A stretch of 38,596 nt of DNA. It comes from Euryarchaeota archaeon UBA103 (GTDB lineage Archaea; Thermoplasmatota; Poseidoniia; Poseidoniales; Thalassarchaeaceae). Shown here piece by piece: positions 1-7,805 of this stretch. The stretch lies in contig DAYH01000019.1 in the NCBI GenBank assembly GCA_002506825.1, positions 1 to 38,596 on the forward strand. Direction: 5' to 3'. Numbering within the stretch: the stretch's first letter is position 1; every line of letters begins with the position of its first letter. The notes beneath the pieces are model-generated. The model was not told the DNA's origin. It saw only the letters and a program-made list of their open reading frames with translations, and did not search any database. The translations under genes were made by a program, and so were the position numbers.

Positions 1-1
1 A

Positions 2-202
2 ACAGAATCTGATTTTCCATTGCCGGAGCCGGACCCAGAGCCAGAGCCGGAGCCAGAGCCGGAGCCGGAGCCAGAGCCGGAGCCGGAGCCGGAGCCGGAG
101 CCAGAGGGACATCAAGCCATTACGAATTGCCCAATATGCGGTACTGAGGCTCCTGTCGGATCTTCATCATGTGTAGTCTGTGGATATTCATTTATTTCTT
201 AA
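2..202 (+). CDS. C-terminal end of a Pro-Glu repeat protein with a zinc ribbon (partial)
   Basis: The reading frame is open from the first bases of the window, so only the C-terminal ~66 residues are seen and the true start lies upstream. A run of about 14 Pro-Glu (one Pro-Asp) dipeptides is followed by a short linker and a CPICG-x8-CVVCG zinc ribbon five residues before the stop. The PE run is likely an extended, acidic, rod-like spacer, and the terminal double-knuckle ribbon probably binds one zinc. The function is unknown. It is followed on the same strand by DUF106, cmk and cbf5. In many archaea secY and adk precede such a cluster, but nothing here identifies this protein as either. A short TTG-initiated version from base 20 is formally possible but unlikely, because the frame continues upstream. 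Confidence 0.6.
   Translation, partial: TESDFPLPEPDPEPEPEPEPEPEPEPEPEPEPEPEGHQAITNCPICGTEAPVGSSSCVVCGYSFIS
23..106 (+). repeat. Hexanucleotide tandem repeat (ccRgag)x14 coding for Pro-Glu
   Basis: There are fourteen consecutive 6-bp units of the form ccg/cca-gag, one of them ending in gac. Variation is almost entirely at the synonymous third position of the Pro codon. Because the unit is 6 bp, gain or loss of units keeps the frame, so the length of the PE spacer could vary between strains without breaking the protein. Confidence 0.9.
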
Positions 203-254
203 TCTAGTATTCTTTCAACCGAAGTGTTGATTGTTGTCTTGTTATGCGAAGTAC

Positions 255-1187
255 ATGGCCGAGGCTCCAAATCCAGCCGATGCTCAGGTTCAGGCATTGT
301 CTGCTATGATGGGGCCGATGATGGTAATGATGGTTGTAATGGCATCAATGATGTTTTTCCCTTTTATTAGAATAGCGTTATCCGTCAGTGCGGGCTCAGT
401 AATTGAGCCAACACTTCCTTTCCATAGTCAATACTTCGTACCAACAGTTTTTGTCGTAGGATCTAGTATAATGGTTGTTAATACCATTATCCGCTCATTT
501 TTTGTCGATTCGCTGAAGCAGGCCCACAATGCTCATCGTGGTAAGCAGATAGGTAAGCAGCTCAGAGAGGCTAGGGCTGAAAGGGATACTAGCAGGATGA
601 ACAAGATGCAAGAGCTTCAACTTTCCCTAGGTCCGGAAAATATGGCAACTCAAGCTGAAATGTTCAGGCCCATGATGTTCACAATAGTCTTCATAATAGC
701 GATATTCAGTTGGATGTCTCACTCCATAGAGACATTCAGAGTATCATATGTCAGCCTTCCGTGGGCCCCAACATGGAGCTTTTCCGAGAGGATATTCTGG
801 ATCATACCCGCATGGATAGCGTCTTACATCACAATGAGTGCCCCCCTTGGCAGGATAATTGATAGACATATCAAAATTATCAGATATAAGAGACATCCAC
901 TGGTACTAGCGGCAGAACCGATCCCAGAGCCCCTTCTGTATATGCTCGAGGAGCCAAAGAAGAAGTCAAAATCCTCGGCATCAAGAACTCGGCAATCTCA
1001 GAGAAGAAGGGCAGGTCCGAGAAAAACAGGTCAAAAAAAGGAGGAGAAAGATAAGGTTGGAGGGGGCAACACTCTTGCCGCCCCTCCGATGAAAGGCTCG
1101 ACATGTCCATCCTGTGGGTCCGAATTCATCATGCGCGCATCGAACGGTAAGCTAAGGTGCGATGTCTGCAGGAATGAGTGGAGGTGA
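255..1187 (+). CDS. DUF106 (EMC3/TMCO1, YidC-like) integral membrane protein
   Basis: This is a membrane protein of the archaeal DUF106 family, relatives of YidC/Oxa1 and eukaryotic EMC3/TMCO1 that help insert proteins into membranes. The Met-rich first membrane segment (residues ~20-40) is followed by a second hydrophobic segment, a charged coiled hairpin (~95-135, rich in Lys, Arg, Glu and Gln), and two to three further membrane segments (~140-220). The last third is a long basic, disordered tail ending in a CPSCG-x14-CDVC zinc ribbon, which is an addition to the core family fold. I chose ATG 255; an upstream in-frame TTG at 231 adds eight residues. The family context is DUF106-cmk-cbf5, a common archaeal order next to secY/adk. 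The stop overlaps the start of cmk, so the two are probably translationally coupled. Confidence 0.8.
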   Translation: MAEAPNPADAQVQALSAMMGPMMVMMVVMASMMFFPFIRIALSVSAGSVIEPTLPFHSQYFVPTVFVVGSSIMVVNTIIRSFFVDSLKQAHNAHRGKQIGKQLREARAERDTSRMNKMQELQLSLGPENMATQAEMFRPMMFTIVFIIAIFSWMSHSIETFRVSYVSLPWAPTWSFSERIFWIIPAWIASYITMSAPLGRIIDRHIKIIRYKRHPLVLAAEPIPEPLLYMLEEPKKKSKSSASRTRQSQRRRAGPRKTGQKKEEKDKVGGGNTLAAPPMKGSTCPSCGSEFIMRASNGKLRCDVCRNEWR

Positions 1188-1725
1188 TTCTCTGCCTAAA
1201 TTAACTGTTAGTGGAAAGCCAGGTAGCGGTACATCGACATTAGTTGAGTTACTTTCCGAATATAGGGGATGGGACTCTGTTAACGGAGGTGAAATCTTCA
1301 GGAAGGAAGCACAAAGAAGAAAGTTAAGTGTTGAAGATTTCAGTAGTCTCTGTAAAGAGGACTTCGAAGTAGACAGATCTCTTGATGACACATTGAAAGA
1401 GCTGATTTCATCTGTAAGCGGGCCATCCATAGTAGAGAGTCGTTTGAGTGGTTGGTGGGCACATTTAGCTGAGATCGATTGTCTGAGGATTTGGGTCGAA
1501 GTCTCGGATGAAGAAAGGGCCCGTAGAATTCAATCTAGGGAGGGCGGAGACTATGAGGATGTTCTCAAATTATCTCAAAGAAGGAATTATGACGATATGG
1601 AGCGCTACCAAGAACTGTATGGTATCGACTTGGATGATATGTCCCCTTACAATATGATTATTGATGCAGACAGTTTAGACGCATTAGAGGTGTTGGAACT
1701 AGTCCAACGGGAATTGGGGGACTAA
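1174..1725 (+). CDS. cmk: Cytidylate kinase (archaeal type)
   Basis: The protein phosphorylates CMP/dCMP with ATP in the cytosol for pyrimidine nucleotide supply. The P-loop GKPGSGTST lies near the N-terminus and carries the Gly-Ser-Gly-Thr pattern typical of CMP kinases. It is followed by the GGEIFR nucleotide-monophosphate segment, ESRLSGWWA, and the LID-region arginines (ERARRIQSRE). The length (~180 residues) matches archaeal CMP kinases. The start is uncertain: ATG 1174 (or 1162) overlaps the end of the DUF106 gene. A strong ribosome-binding-like GGAGGTGAT at 1180-1188 lies inside that N-terminus, just upstream of an in-frame CTG at 1192, which would give the more compact N-terminus PKLTVSGKPGSG. 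The cbf5 gene follows directly. Confidence 0.88.
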   Translation: MSGGDSLPKLTVSGKPGSGTSTLVELLSEYRGWDSVNGGEIFRKEAQRRKLSVEDFSSLCKEDFEVDRSLDDTLKELISSVSGPSIVESRLSGWWAHLAEIDCLRIWVEVSDEERARRIQSREGGDYEDVLKLSQRRNYDDMERYQELYGIDLDDMSPYNMIIDADSLDALEVLELVQRELGD

Positions 1726-1736
1726 AGTTGGGAAAT

Positions 1737-2705
1737 ATGATTGTCTTACAGGAGTCAACAAGTACCGACTCCAAGTCTGGTGGGGATCCCTATGAAAGGG
1801 ATATCACCGAACTTTTCCAATCTGGCGTAATTCTAGTCAATAAGCCAAGAGGGCCAACTAGTCACCAACTAGCCTCATGGGCAAGAAATCTACTTGGAAT
1901 CAAGAAACTCGGCCATGGGGGGACACTAGATCCGTTTGCAACAGGAGTTCTAACTCTCCTCTGCGGTAGGGCCACTAGACTTACTGATATTGTCCTCTCA
2001 GGTGAAAAAAGATATGTTGGAGTCATGAGATTCTCTAAGGACGTCGACGTGGAAAAAGTTACCTCTTCGTTATCTTCCCTTGTTGGGAGATCTTACAATG
2101 TCCCCCCAAAAGAATCCGCAGTTAAAGTGAGGGTCAGGAGTAGGATTTTCAATTCCATTGAACTCTTAGATTTTGATCCCAAATCTAGGATTGTTGTGAT
2201 TGAAATTGATTGTGAGGCCGGTACCTACATCCGCACATTGGCTAGAGACCTGGGACTGATGGTTGGTTCTAATTGTGAATTGATAGAGCTACATAGGACC
2301 AAAGCTGGAACCTTTGACTCTTCGATGGCATGCTCAATGCAACAGCTTACCGACGCCTTACACGTTTACAGGGAACACGGGGATGAGAGAGGATTGAGAA
2401 GGCTCATCTGCCCCATAGAAAGATTGCTAATTCATCTTCCTAGAATTGTCGTTAAAGACGGGGCCGCGGCCGCACTATCCCATGGGGCAACCCTTGCAAG
2501 ACCTGGGGCTGTGAAGGTATCTGCAGGCGCTAAGGCCGGCTCAACAGTATTGATTGAGACGCTCAAAGGAGAAGCGGTATCTATCGCAGAGTTGACTGTA
2601 GATTCTGAGGCCTTTGTAGAGATAGATTCTGGCGAGATTGCAATCCCCATATCCGTTCTGATGAGTCCAGGAACTTATCCCCAAACTTGGTCAAAGTCAA
2701 CTTAA
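1737..2705 (+). CDS. cbf5: tRNA/rRNA pseudouridine synthase Cbf5 (TruB family)
   Basis: This is the catalytic subunit of archaeal H/ACA ribonucleoproteins, which isomerise guide-selected uridines in rRNA, and it can also make Psi55 in tRNA. The signature HGGTLDPFATGVL carries the catalytic Asp (residue 65 from ATG 1737). The KRYVG motif, the CEAGTYIRTLARDLG motif and the ELHRTKAGTF segment follow in TruB order. Residues ~230-315 form a PUA domain (LPRIVVKDGAAAALSHGA through EIAIPISVLMSPGTY). The length of 322 residues is normal for archaeal Cbf5. ATG 1737 is preferred; an in-frame TTG at 1728 begins two bases after the cmk stop, so cmk and cbf5 are almost certainly cotranscribed. Confidence 0.95.
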   Translation: MIVLQESTSTDSKSGGDPYERDITELFQSGVILVNKPRGPTSHQLASWARNLLGIKKLGHGGTLDPFATGVLTLLCGRATRLTDIVLSGEKRYVGVMRFSKDVDVEKVTSSLSSLVGRSYNVPPKESAVKVRVRSRIFNSIELLDFDPKSRIVVIEIDCEAGTYIRTLARDLGLMVGSNCELIELHRTKAGTFDSSMACSMQQLTDALHVYREHGDERGLRRLICPIERLLIHLPRIVVKDGAAAALSHGATLARPGAVKVSAGAKAGSTVLIETLKGEAVSIAELTVDSEAFVEIDSGEIAIPISVLMSPGTYPQTWSKST

Positions 2706-2879
2706 GCAATTTCATGCTCTTCGTAAATCCACTCATCAGTCTCTAAGCGAATTATTAGCTTCATCATGATGCTCCCTCCATGCTAGTAGGAATTCTTGTT
2801 CGAAAACGTGGCATGTATAACCATTATCCGAAAATAACCGATTATCGGCCCTCAGTACTCTTTCTATTCAGACGATCAA
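2706..2879. other. Convergent intergenic gap with a short dyad
   Basis: This 174-bp gap lies between the convergent ends of cbf5 and the surface-protein gene. It holds an inverted repeat CCGAT-T-ATCGG at 2838-2848. The minus strand has two very short reading frames that overlap as ATGA; the second (2702-2767, 21 codons) has a GGAGGG sequence before its ATG. I see no recognisable product and do not call a gene. Confidence 0.35.
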
Positions 2880-5255
2880 CTACTTTCCATTTTTCCTGAA
2901 AGGCTTCCTGACTCTTCCCGGGCCAATTTGAACAGCAGCCAGACAAATTATCATCACACCAAGGGCCAAGGCTGCTAACACAGCTTCATCATCCTCTCCG
3001 ATTCCACCGTCCCCTTCCTCCGAAGATTCGCCGACTAGTACCTCTACTTCCTTGACATTGTTTCCTTCGTCAGTCTCAAGAATAGATCCGGAGTAATCAA
3101 CTTCTATTCTCACAAACTGACTAGATGGTCCTTGGAAAACTGCATCGCATTGGATACTTTCAAGGCCCCCGGATGAAATATGCCCAATTGTCGAGGTCCC
3201 AACCAAGGCCCCATCGAGATAACATCTGACTTCAACGCCATTCGCATCTCCCATTCCTTGGTTACGGACATAAGCAACAATCCTTCCTACTTGGCCATCC
3301 ACCATTTGAGAATCACCAGTAGCTGAATTTGATATCGATACACTCTCAACTAGAAGGTCGGATTTTGATGTGACGATAACATCAATAATCTGGGAATACT
3401 GACTATTCCCATCGTCTACAGTAATTTCTACCGGATGGACACCAGTCTCAACTGGAGTCAAACTTAGAATGCCATCAGAGAAAACCGCCCATGACCGACT
3501 ACTCGTAACTATGGGATTTTCTGTATCCGGATCATATATCTGCAATTCTAGAGTCGCTGTGTCTCCAACCTCGACGTACATACTCATCGGTAAACCCTCA
3601 AAACTCGGAGGATCCTCAATTTCCGAAACAAAAACTCTGAATGAATCAACCCACTCATTTCCTCGCTGATCTTCTACAATTATCTGTATCAAAGACTCAC
3701 CGTGTGATTCTGAAACCGGTTGTATGACTAATGAGCTACCTTCAGAATAGACACTAACAATGCCCTCATCAGAGCTAAGTCCACGTACAATCAAATCTTC
3801 ATCAGATGTCAAATCATCCGTACATGTTACGCTTAGGGGAAGAAGAACTCCCCCTCCATCTTCAACGAGATTAATATCCTCCATCCCTATGCATTCCGGA
3901 TCCCTATCCCACTCCAACAGGAACCCTCCTGAGATACTAACTGACTCAATATGGACAACTAAAGCTTCTGGAGATCCATCGGACGCCCATTGAAATCTCG
4001 ATGCCACTCCAAACTCGACAGATTCCATTGAGCTCGGGAGTGCATAACCTATTGGCACCATTACGGTGAAATCTCCCAGATTTATGGGAATGGTATCTAT
4101 GAGGTAATCTCCCATCGCGAATTTCAGAGAGCTTCCTGCTTGGGAGAGTCCCGAAATATTTCCACTCATCGACCCCTTGATTTCTAAGTGAGGGTCATTC
4201 ACATCCACCCTTGCTCCTGAGACGCACCCATCATGGATCTCAATTCTGATATTTTGTGCAGAATCGCCAAAATCAAGTAAGTCGCCAGATAGCTTCTGGA
4301 CATAGTCCCCATCAGCGTTATCAGGTAGCGTCCATATCGTATGGTTGCCAGTTCCATATACCTGGATCCTTCCTAGCTCTTGCATCGGAGGATTCTCAAC
4401 ATTGAATATCCATTCTCCAGATTCTATCCCATTTGGTGTGAGGCCACAGCTTTCAATTTCTAAGCCAGTAATTTCTCCTTCGTATGGGTTAATGTCGATT
4501 ACAGGCATCCCATTTCCATTTAGTTGATGGGTTGCTTTTACATTTTCAAAGGAGTACCAAGGCTGAAGATACTTCGCCTTTATTCCTACAGCATCCACTC
4601 TAACCTCCGAATCATCACTTCCGCCCCCCTGTGAAACGTAGTCGATTGTGACATACGCACCTTCAATTAGCTCCCAATCCCATTGAGCATATTGATCCAA
4701 GGGGACGATTAATGGGTTATTCATCTTGAAAACCCCAGAAACTGTTCTGGAGTAGGTCTTAACCAACTTCTCACTACCTACTCCGCCAAGTATTATTCTA
4801 ACAGTATCGGAATAGAGGATATCTGGTATTTCGAAGTGAATAACCAGGGAAACATTAGTCAAAATCATCGAGCTCATTCCTTCAAATTCAAATCCTTCTA
4901 CAGTAATATTGGGGCCTCTCGACCAAGTATAGAATCCATCTGGAATTCCGGTGCTGTAATTTGATGAGGTAGGGCTCGATTCGGACCAGCCAATATATTC
5001 ATCAAAATTCTCAGGTCTATCATGAGTAAACGACAGCTCTCCATCCGCTACAATACCCGTTGAGAACTGAGCAGGATTCTGACTAAAACCAGAAGTTGAG
5101 GAAATTGACCACATCGAGCTGTCCTCAAATGATCCTGCCCCGATAACTTCTACCTCTTCTGCAGTAATTACTGTGTCTCCACTGACAATACCAGGAATTT
5201 GGATGGAAATGAGCATTATGCACACCATTGAGATGCACCTTCCCAAGCTCCTCAT
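2880..5255 (-). CDS. Membrane-anchored surface protein with cadherin-like and CARDB domains
   Basis: This is an exported protein of unknown ligand, held by a C-terminal membrane segment. From ATG 5255 it begins with an Arg-containing N-terminus and a hydrophobic signal sequence (CISMVCIMLISIQIPGIVSG). Residues ~30-450 are beta-rich, Gly/Ser/Asp-rich and unassigned. Residues ~540-635 resemble an Ig/cadherin-like module (DPPSFEGLP through VEITVDDG). Residues ~640-745 look like a CARDB adhesion domain (VAYVRNQGMGDANGVEV and ETDEGNNVKEVEV). An acidic linker, a membrane segment (EAVLAALALGVMIICLAAV) and a short basic tail end the protein. I chose 5255 over an in-frame start at 5285 because GTGGAG lies 5 nt before this ATG. 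It is divergent from tRNA-His. Confidence 0.75.
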   Translation of the reverse strand: MRSLGRCISMVCIMLISIQIPGIVSGDTVITAEEVEVIGAGSFEDSSMWSISSTSGFSQNPAQFSTGIVADGELSFTHDRPENFDEYIGWSESSPTSSNYSTGIPDGFYTWSRGPNITVEGFEFEGMSSMILTNVSLVIHFEIPDILYSDTVRIILGGVGSEKLVKTYSRTVSGVFKMNNPLIVPLDQYAQWDWELIEGAYVTIDYVSQGGGSDDSEVRVDAVGIKAKYLQPWYSFENVKATHQLNGNGMPVIDINPYEGEITGLEIESCGLTPNGIESGEWIFNVENPPMQELGRIQVYGTGNHTIWTLPDNADGDYVQKLSGDLLDFGDSAQNIRIEIHDGCVSGARVDVNDPHLEIKGSMSGNISGLSQAGSSLKFAMGDYLIDTIPINLGDFTVMVPIGYALPSSMESVEFGVASRFQWASDGSPEALVVHIESVSISGGFLLEWDRDPECIGMEDINLVEDGGGVLLPLSVTCTDDLTSDEDLIVRGLSSDEGIVSVYSEGSSLVIQPVSESHGESLIQIIVEDQRGNEWVDSFRVFVSEIEDPPSFEGLPMSMYVEVGDTATLELQIYDPDTENPIVTSSRSWAVFSDGILSLTPVETGVHPVEITVDDGNSQYSQIIDVIVTSKSDLLVESVSISNSATGDSQMVDGQVGRIVAYVRNQGMGDANGVEVRCYLDGALVGTSTIGHISSGGLESIQCDAVFQGPSSQFVRIEVDYSGSILETDEGNNVKEVEVLVGESSEEGDGGIGEDDEAVLAALALGVMIICLAAVQIGPGRVRKPFRKNGK

Positions 5256-5319
5256 ATTTTCTCCACGAGAACCATAGTGCTTCAACCCGTTGGTCTATGG
5301 CGTCCTCGATGCATAACTG

Positions 5320-5328
5320 TTCATAAAC
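5320..5328 (+). promoter_or_regulatory. Possible TATA box of tRNA-His
   Basis: The AT-rich TTCATAAAC is centred about 30 bp before the first base of tRNA-His, the usual archaeal TATA distance. No experimental start site is known, and the flanking BRE is not convincing. Confidence 0.35.
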
Positions 5329-5353
5329 AGGGCTACTCCCGACATTCACATAC

Positions 5354-5429
5354 GGCTGTGATAGTGTAGCGGTTAGCACGGTGGGTTGTGGTCCCGCCGG
5401 CCCGGGTTCAAGTCCCGGTCACGGCCCCA
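5354..5429 (+). tRNA. tRNA-His (GTG anticodon), with encoded G-1 and CCA
   Basis: A complete cloverleaf can be folded by eye. The 7-bp acceptor is GCTGTGA with TCACGGC, the D-stem is GTGT with GCAC, and the anticodon stem GTGGG/CCCGC encloses the loop TTGTGGT with anticodon GTG. The T-arm is CCGGG-TTCAAGT-CCCGG. The base before the acceptor (5354) is G, opposite discriminator C73 at 5426, which is the identity pair of tRNA-His. CCA is encoded at 5427-5429. Confidence 0.95.
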
Positions 5430-5438
5430 TTACTGGAC

Positions 5439-6071
5439 TCAGCTGTCAAGCTCTCCCTTGGGAATATCATGCCCCATTTTATCTACTTTAATCGCCATAT
5501 ATTCTCTATTTTCATCCCCTATTCCGACTATAAGTGGCATTCTTTCGGACACATTCGTACCATTCAGTGATAATTGCTTCACTTTATCTGGATTATTTGT
5601 TAGCAAGCATACATTATCTATTCCAACCGCCCTAATTATATTCGAAGCGATTCCATAATCCCTAGCATCCGCAGGATGCCCAAGGAGGAGATTAGCCTCA
5701 ACAGTGTCGGCCCCCTTGTCTTGGAGATTGTATGCTTGAATTTTGGCATGAAGTCCTATGCCACGTCCTTCCTGTCTCAGATATACTATGCATCCCCACC
5801 CTACATCCTGTATTTGCCTTATTGCGGCATTTAATTGCGGTCCACAGTCACACCTGAGGCTTCCGAAGGCATCACCTGTAAGGCACTCCGAATGAACTCT
5901 GACAAGCACCGGATTGGGACCATCCATTTCTCCTAAGGTCAACGCAACATGATCAAGGCCGCTAGTGGCATCATGAAATACCCTAATTCTGAAATTCCCG
6001 TGTTCGGTAGGTAACTTAGCATCTGCAGGAACCCCCTCCTTCTCCATTATGATAATTTTTTCTGAAGGCAT
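5439..6071 (-). CDS. ribA: GTP cyclohydrolase II (riboflavin biosynthesis)
   Basis: The enzyme opens GTP, releasing formate and pyrophosphate, to give 2,5-diamino-6-ribosylamino-pyrimidinone 5'-phosphate, the first step of bacterial-type riboflavin synthesis. The zinc site is HSECLTGDAFGSLRCDCG, with three cysteines in canonical spacing. LRQEGRGIGL, YGIASNIIRAVGI and LLTNNPDK are the family substrate-binding and catalytic motifs. At 210 residues it is a stand-alone RibA with no DHBP synthase (RibB) domain. ATG 6071 is the start, with GGAGG ahead of it; it overlaps the stop of the upstream TusA-like gene as TAATG, so translation is coupled. Many euryarchaea use the unrelated GTP cyclohydrolase III (ArfA), so this gene may have come from bacteria (inference). 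Confidence 0.93.
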   Translation of the reverse strand: MPSEKIIIMEKEGVPADAKLPTEHGNFRIRVFHDATSGLDHVALTLGEMDGPNPVLVRVHSECLTGDAFGSLRCDCGPQLNAAIRQIQDVGWGCIVYLRQEGRGIGLHAKIQAYNLQDKGADTVEANLLLGHPADARDYGIASNIIRAVGIDNVCLLTNNPDKVKQLSLNGTNVSERMPLIVGIGDENREYMAIKVDKMGHDIPKGELDS

Positions 6072-6328
6072 TAAATTTCCTCCAGTACAGCTGAATTCCT
6101 GATTAGGAATGAGAACTCTCCAGATTCCTCTTCTACAGATAACAATGACACATTCAACCTCTTGCAAAGGAGAGGAATATCACGAAGGGTTTCGCGATCA
6201 TCACATATCACTTCAATTATATCCCCCTCTGATAACTCAGACAGTGCTATTCTGGTCTCATTAATCGGAATCGGACAGAAGAATCCCAACAGATTCAAAA
6301 TTTTTCGTTCTGATTCCACTAGACTCAC
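6071..6328 (-). CDS. TusA/SirA-like sulfur carrier protein
   Basis: This 85-residue protein of the TusA (SirA/YedF) fold has its conserved active-site motif CPIPI at residues ~18-22 (LLGFFCPIPINETRIAL), where the first Cys would carry a persulfide. The pattern ELSEGDIIEVICDD follows the second strand of the fold. TusA proteins relay sulfur for tRNA thiolation, molybdopterin synthesis or sulfur metabolism; which of these applies here cannot be read from the sequence. The start appears to be GTG 6328 with a weak GGTGAG upstream. It sits 37 bp after the DEAD-box helicase and overlaps ribA by one base. The coupling to RibA is unusual. Confidence 0.82.
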   Translation of the reverse strand: MSLVESERKILNLLGFFCPIPINETRIALSELSEGDIIEVICDDRETLRDIPLLCKRLNVSLLSVEEESGEFSFLIRNSAVLEEI

Positions 6329-6365
6329 ACACTCACCACGAGGGAGTTCCGTTTGAATCCAACCC

Positions 6366-7790
6366 TCAAGAGTTTACTATTTCTGGATTAAGTGAAACCC
6401 CGTCCAGCTTCCTCTGCTTAACAACATCGATGACATAGGCAACCTTCTCGACATGAATCTCTACTATCATGTCTCGAGAATCCATGGATACCTCCCCAAT
6501 TGCTATCTCTGGAATTCTTGCTTCCGAAACAATCCAATCCACTAGCTCTCTCCGGGTTTTTTCTGCACCGCCAAGACTCATTCTTACACTTACCATGCCA
6601 AATGCATCTGATACCTCTTCCCAGTCATCTCTCTTCGGTACAAAGTCCCTCTCACGTCCTTCCGGCAAGGCGGGTGGCTCAACAAATGGTATCGTCAATC
6701 CCCATGTCGAGCAAATTCGATCTATGGATTGCACCTCCTTTCCAGAAACGAAGCTCCAAGACTCTCCCTTTCTGCCCATTCTCCCAGTTCTCCCTATTCG
6801 GTGAACATAGACTTCTGTATCATCGGGAAGATCGTAATTAATTACATGAGTGATGCCATCGACATCTAAGCCTCTTGCGGCAACGTCAGTAGCAACAACA
6901 ATTCTTTCAGTCCCGTCCCTAAATGAATTCAATATTTTTTCTCTCTTATTTTGTGGCATATCGCCATGTAGGCCAACTGATTTGAAACGAAACTTACCCA
7001 GTCTCTCTACAATCAAGTCTACCATTCTTTTAGTATTGGAGAATATCAGTATCTGCGAATCATCGCCGGCGCTCCCGATTATTCTTCCTAGGGCCCAGAG
7101 TTTATTCGCTCTTCCAATTCTAACTGCGTATTGATCAATTTCTGGAACCTCTACTTCTAGGTCCTCGCTCATAACATGAACTGGATTCTCTAGGAATTCC
7201 TCAGCCGCATCCAAAACTTCTTCGGGAAAAGTCGCACTGAATAGAAGAGTCTGACTTCTATTCACGGTTTTCTCAAAAATCCACAAGACATCGGGGAAGA
7301 ATCCCATATCCAACATCCTATCGGCCTCGTCCAAACAGAAAAGAGAGACCGTCTCAAGATTAAGATGTCCTCTTTTCGACATGTCAATAACCCTTCCAGG
7401 AGTGCCCACTACGATGTCAGTTCCTTCTCCAAGCTTCTTAGCCTGCTTTTCTAAATCAGTGCCTCCGTATACTGTCTGAATGGCTAACCCCTTCTCTCCC
7501 TGTAAGATTGATAGCTCTTCAGAAACCTGTACAGCTAATTCCCTGGTCGGGCACAGTACAATTGCCTGAATCTTCCCAGAAACGTTACACTTCTCTAATA
7601 TTGGTATTCCAAATGCAGCAGTTTTCCCAGAACCAGTTCTAGCCTGGCCTACAATATCTCTCCCCTTTCTGGCATGAGGAATAGACTCAATCTGTATTTC
7701 TGTAGGCTCGGTCCATCCCCTTTGCCTGATTGCATCAGATATAGGCCCCTCAAGGTCCCATTTATCGAAACCATTGGAAGAATTAGTCAT
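6366..7790 (-). CDS. DEAD-box ATP-dependent RNA helicase with DbpA-like C-terminal domain
   Basis: This 474-residue RNA helicase remodels RNA in the cytosol. All core motifs are present in order: the Q-motif with PTEIQ, motif I ARTGSGKT, Ia PTRELA, GG, Ib TPGR, II DEAD (LDEADRMLDMGF), III SAT, IV IFSNT, V ATDVAARGLD and VI HRIGRTGR. Residues ~395-470 form a separate small domain (VRMSLGGAEKTRRELVDWIV through VVKQRKLDGVSLN). It resembles the RRM-like rRNA-binding domain of bacterial DbpA and its relatives, which suggests a ribosome-assembly or cold-adaptation role (inference). The start is ATG 7790, 15 bp after the stop of the small upstream gene. Confidence 0.93.
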   Translation of the reverse strand: MTNSSNGFDKWDLEGPISDAIRQRGWTEPTEIQIESIPHARKGRDIVGQARTGSGKTAAFGIPILEKCNVSGKIQAIVLCPTRELAVQVSEELSILQGEKGLAIQTVYGGTDLEKQAKKLGEGTDIVVGTPGRVIDMSKRGHLNLETVSLFCLDEADRMLDMGFFPDVLWIFEKTVNRSQTLLFSATFPEEVLDAAEEFLENPVHVMSEDLEVEVPEIDQYAVRIGRANKLWALGRIIGSAGDDSQILIFSNTKRMVDLIVERLGKFRFKSVGLHGDMPQNKREKILNSFRDGTERIVVATDVAARGLDVDGITHVINYDLPDDTEVYVHRIGRTGRMGRKGESWSFVSGKEVQSIDRICSTWGLTIPFVEPPALPEGRERDFVPKRDDWEEVSDAFGMVSVRMSLGGAEKTRRELVDWIVSEARIPEIAIGEVSMDSRDMIVEIHVEKVAYVIDVVKQRKLDGVSLNPEIVNS

Positions 7791-7805
7791 GTAAACGCCT
7801 CAGAA

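Noticed and set aside
23..106. Repeat array considered as a CRISPR-like element
   Set aside because: The units are contiguous 6-mers with no spacers; it is a coding microsatellite.
2702..2767. 21-codon minus-strand frame with GGAGGG before its ATG, overlapping another short frame
   Set aside because: It is too short, has no recognisable family and lies downstream of a convergent gene end. It is mentioned only in the intergenic entry.
5125..5379. Minus-strand frame running through tRNA-His
   Set aside because: It is antisense to a clear tRNA and overlaps the start of the surface-protein gene in another frame.
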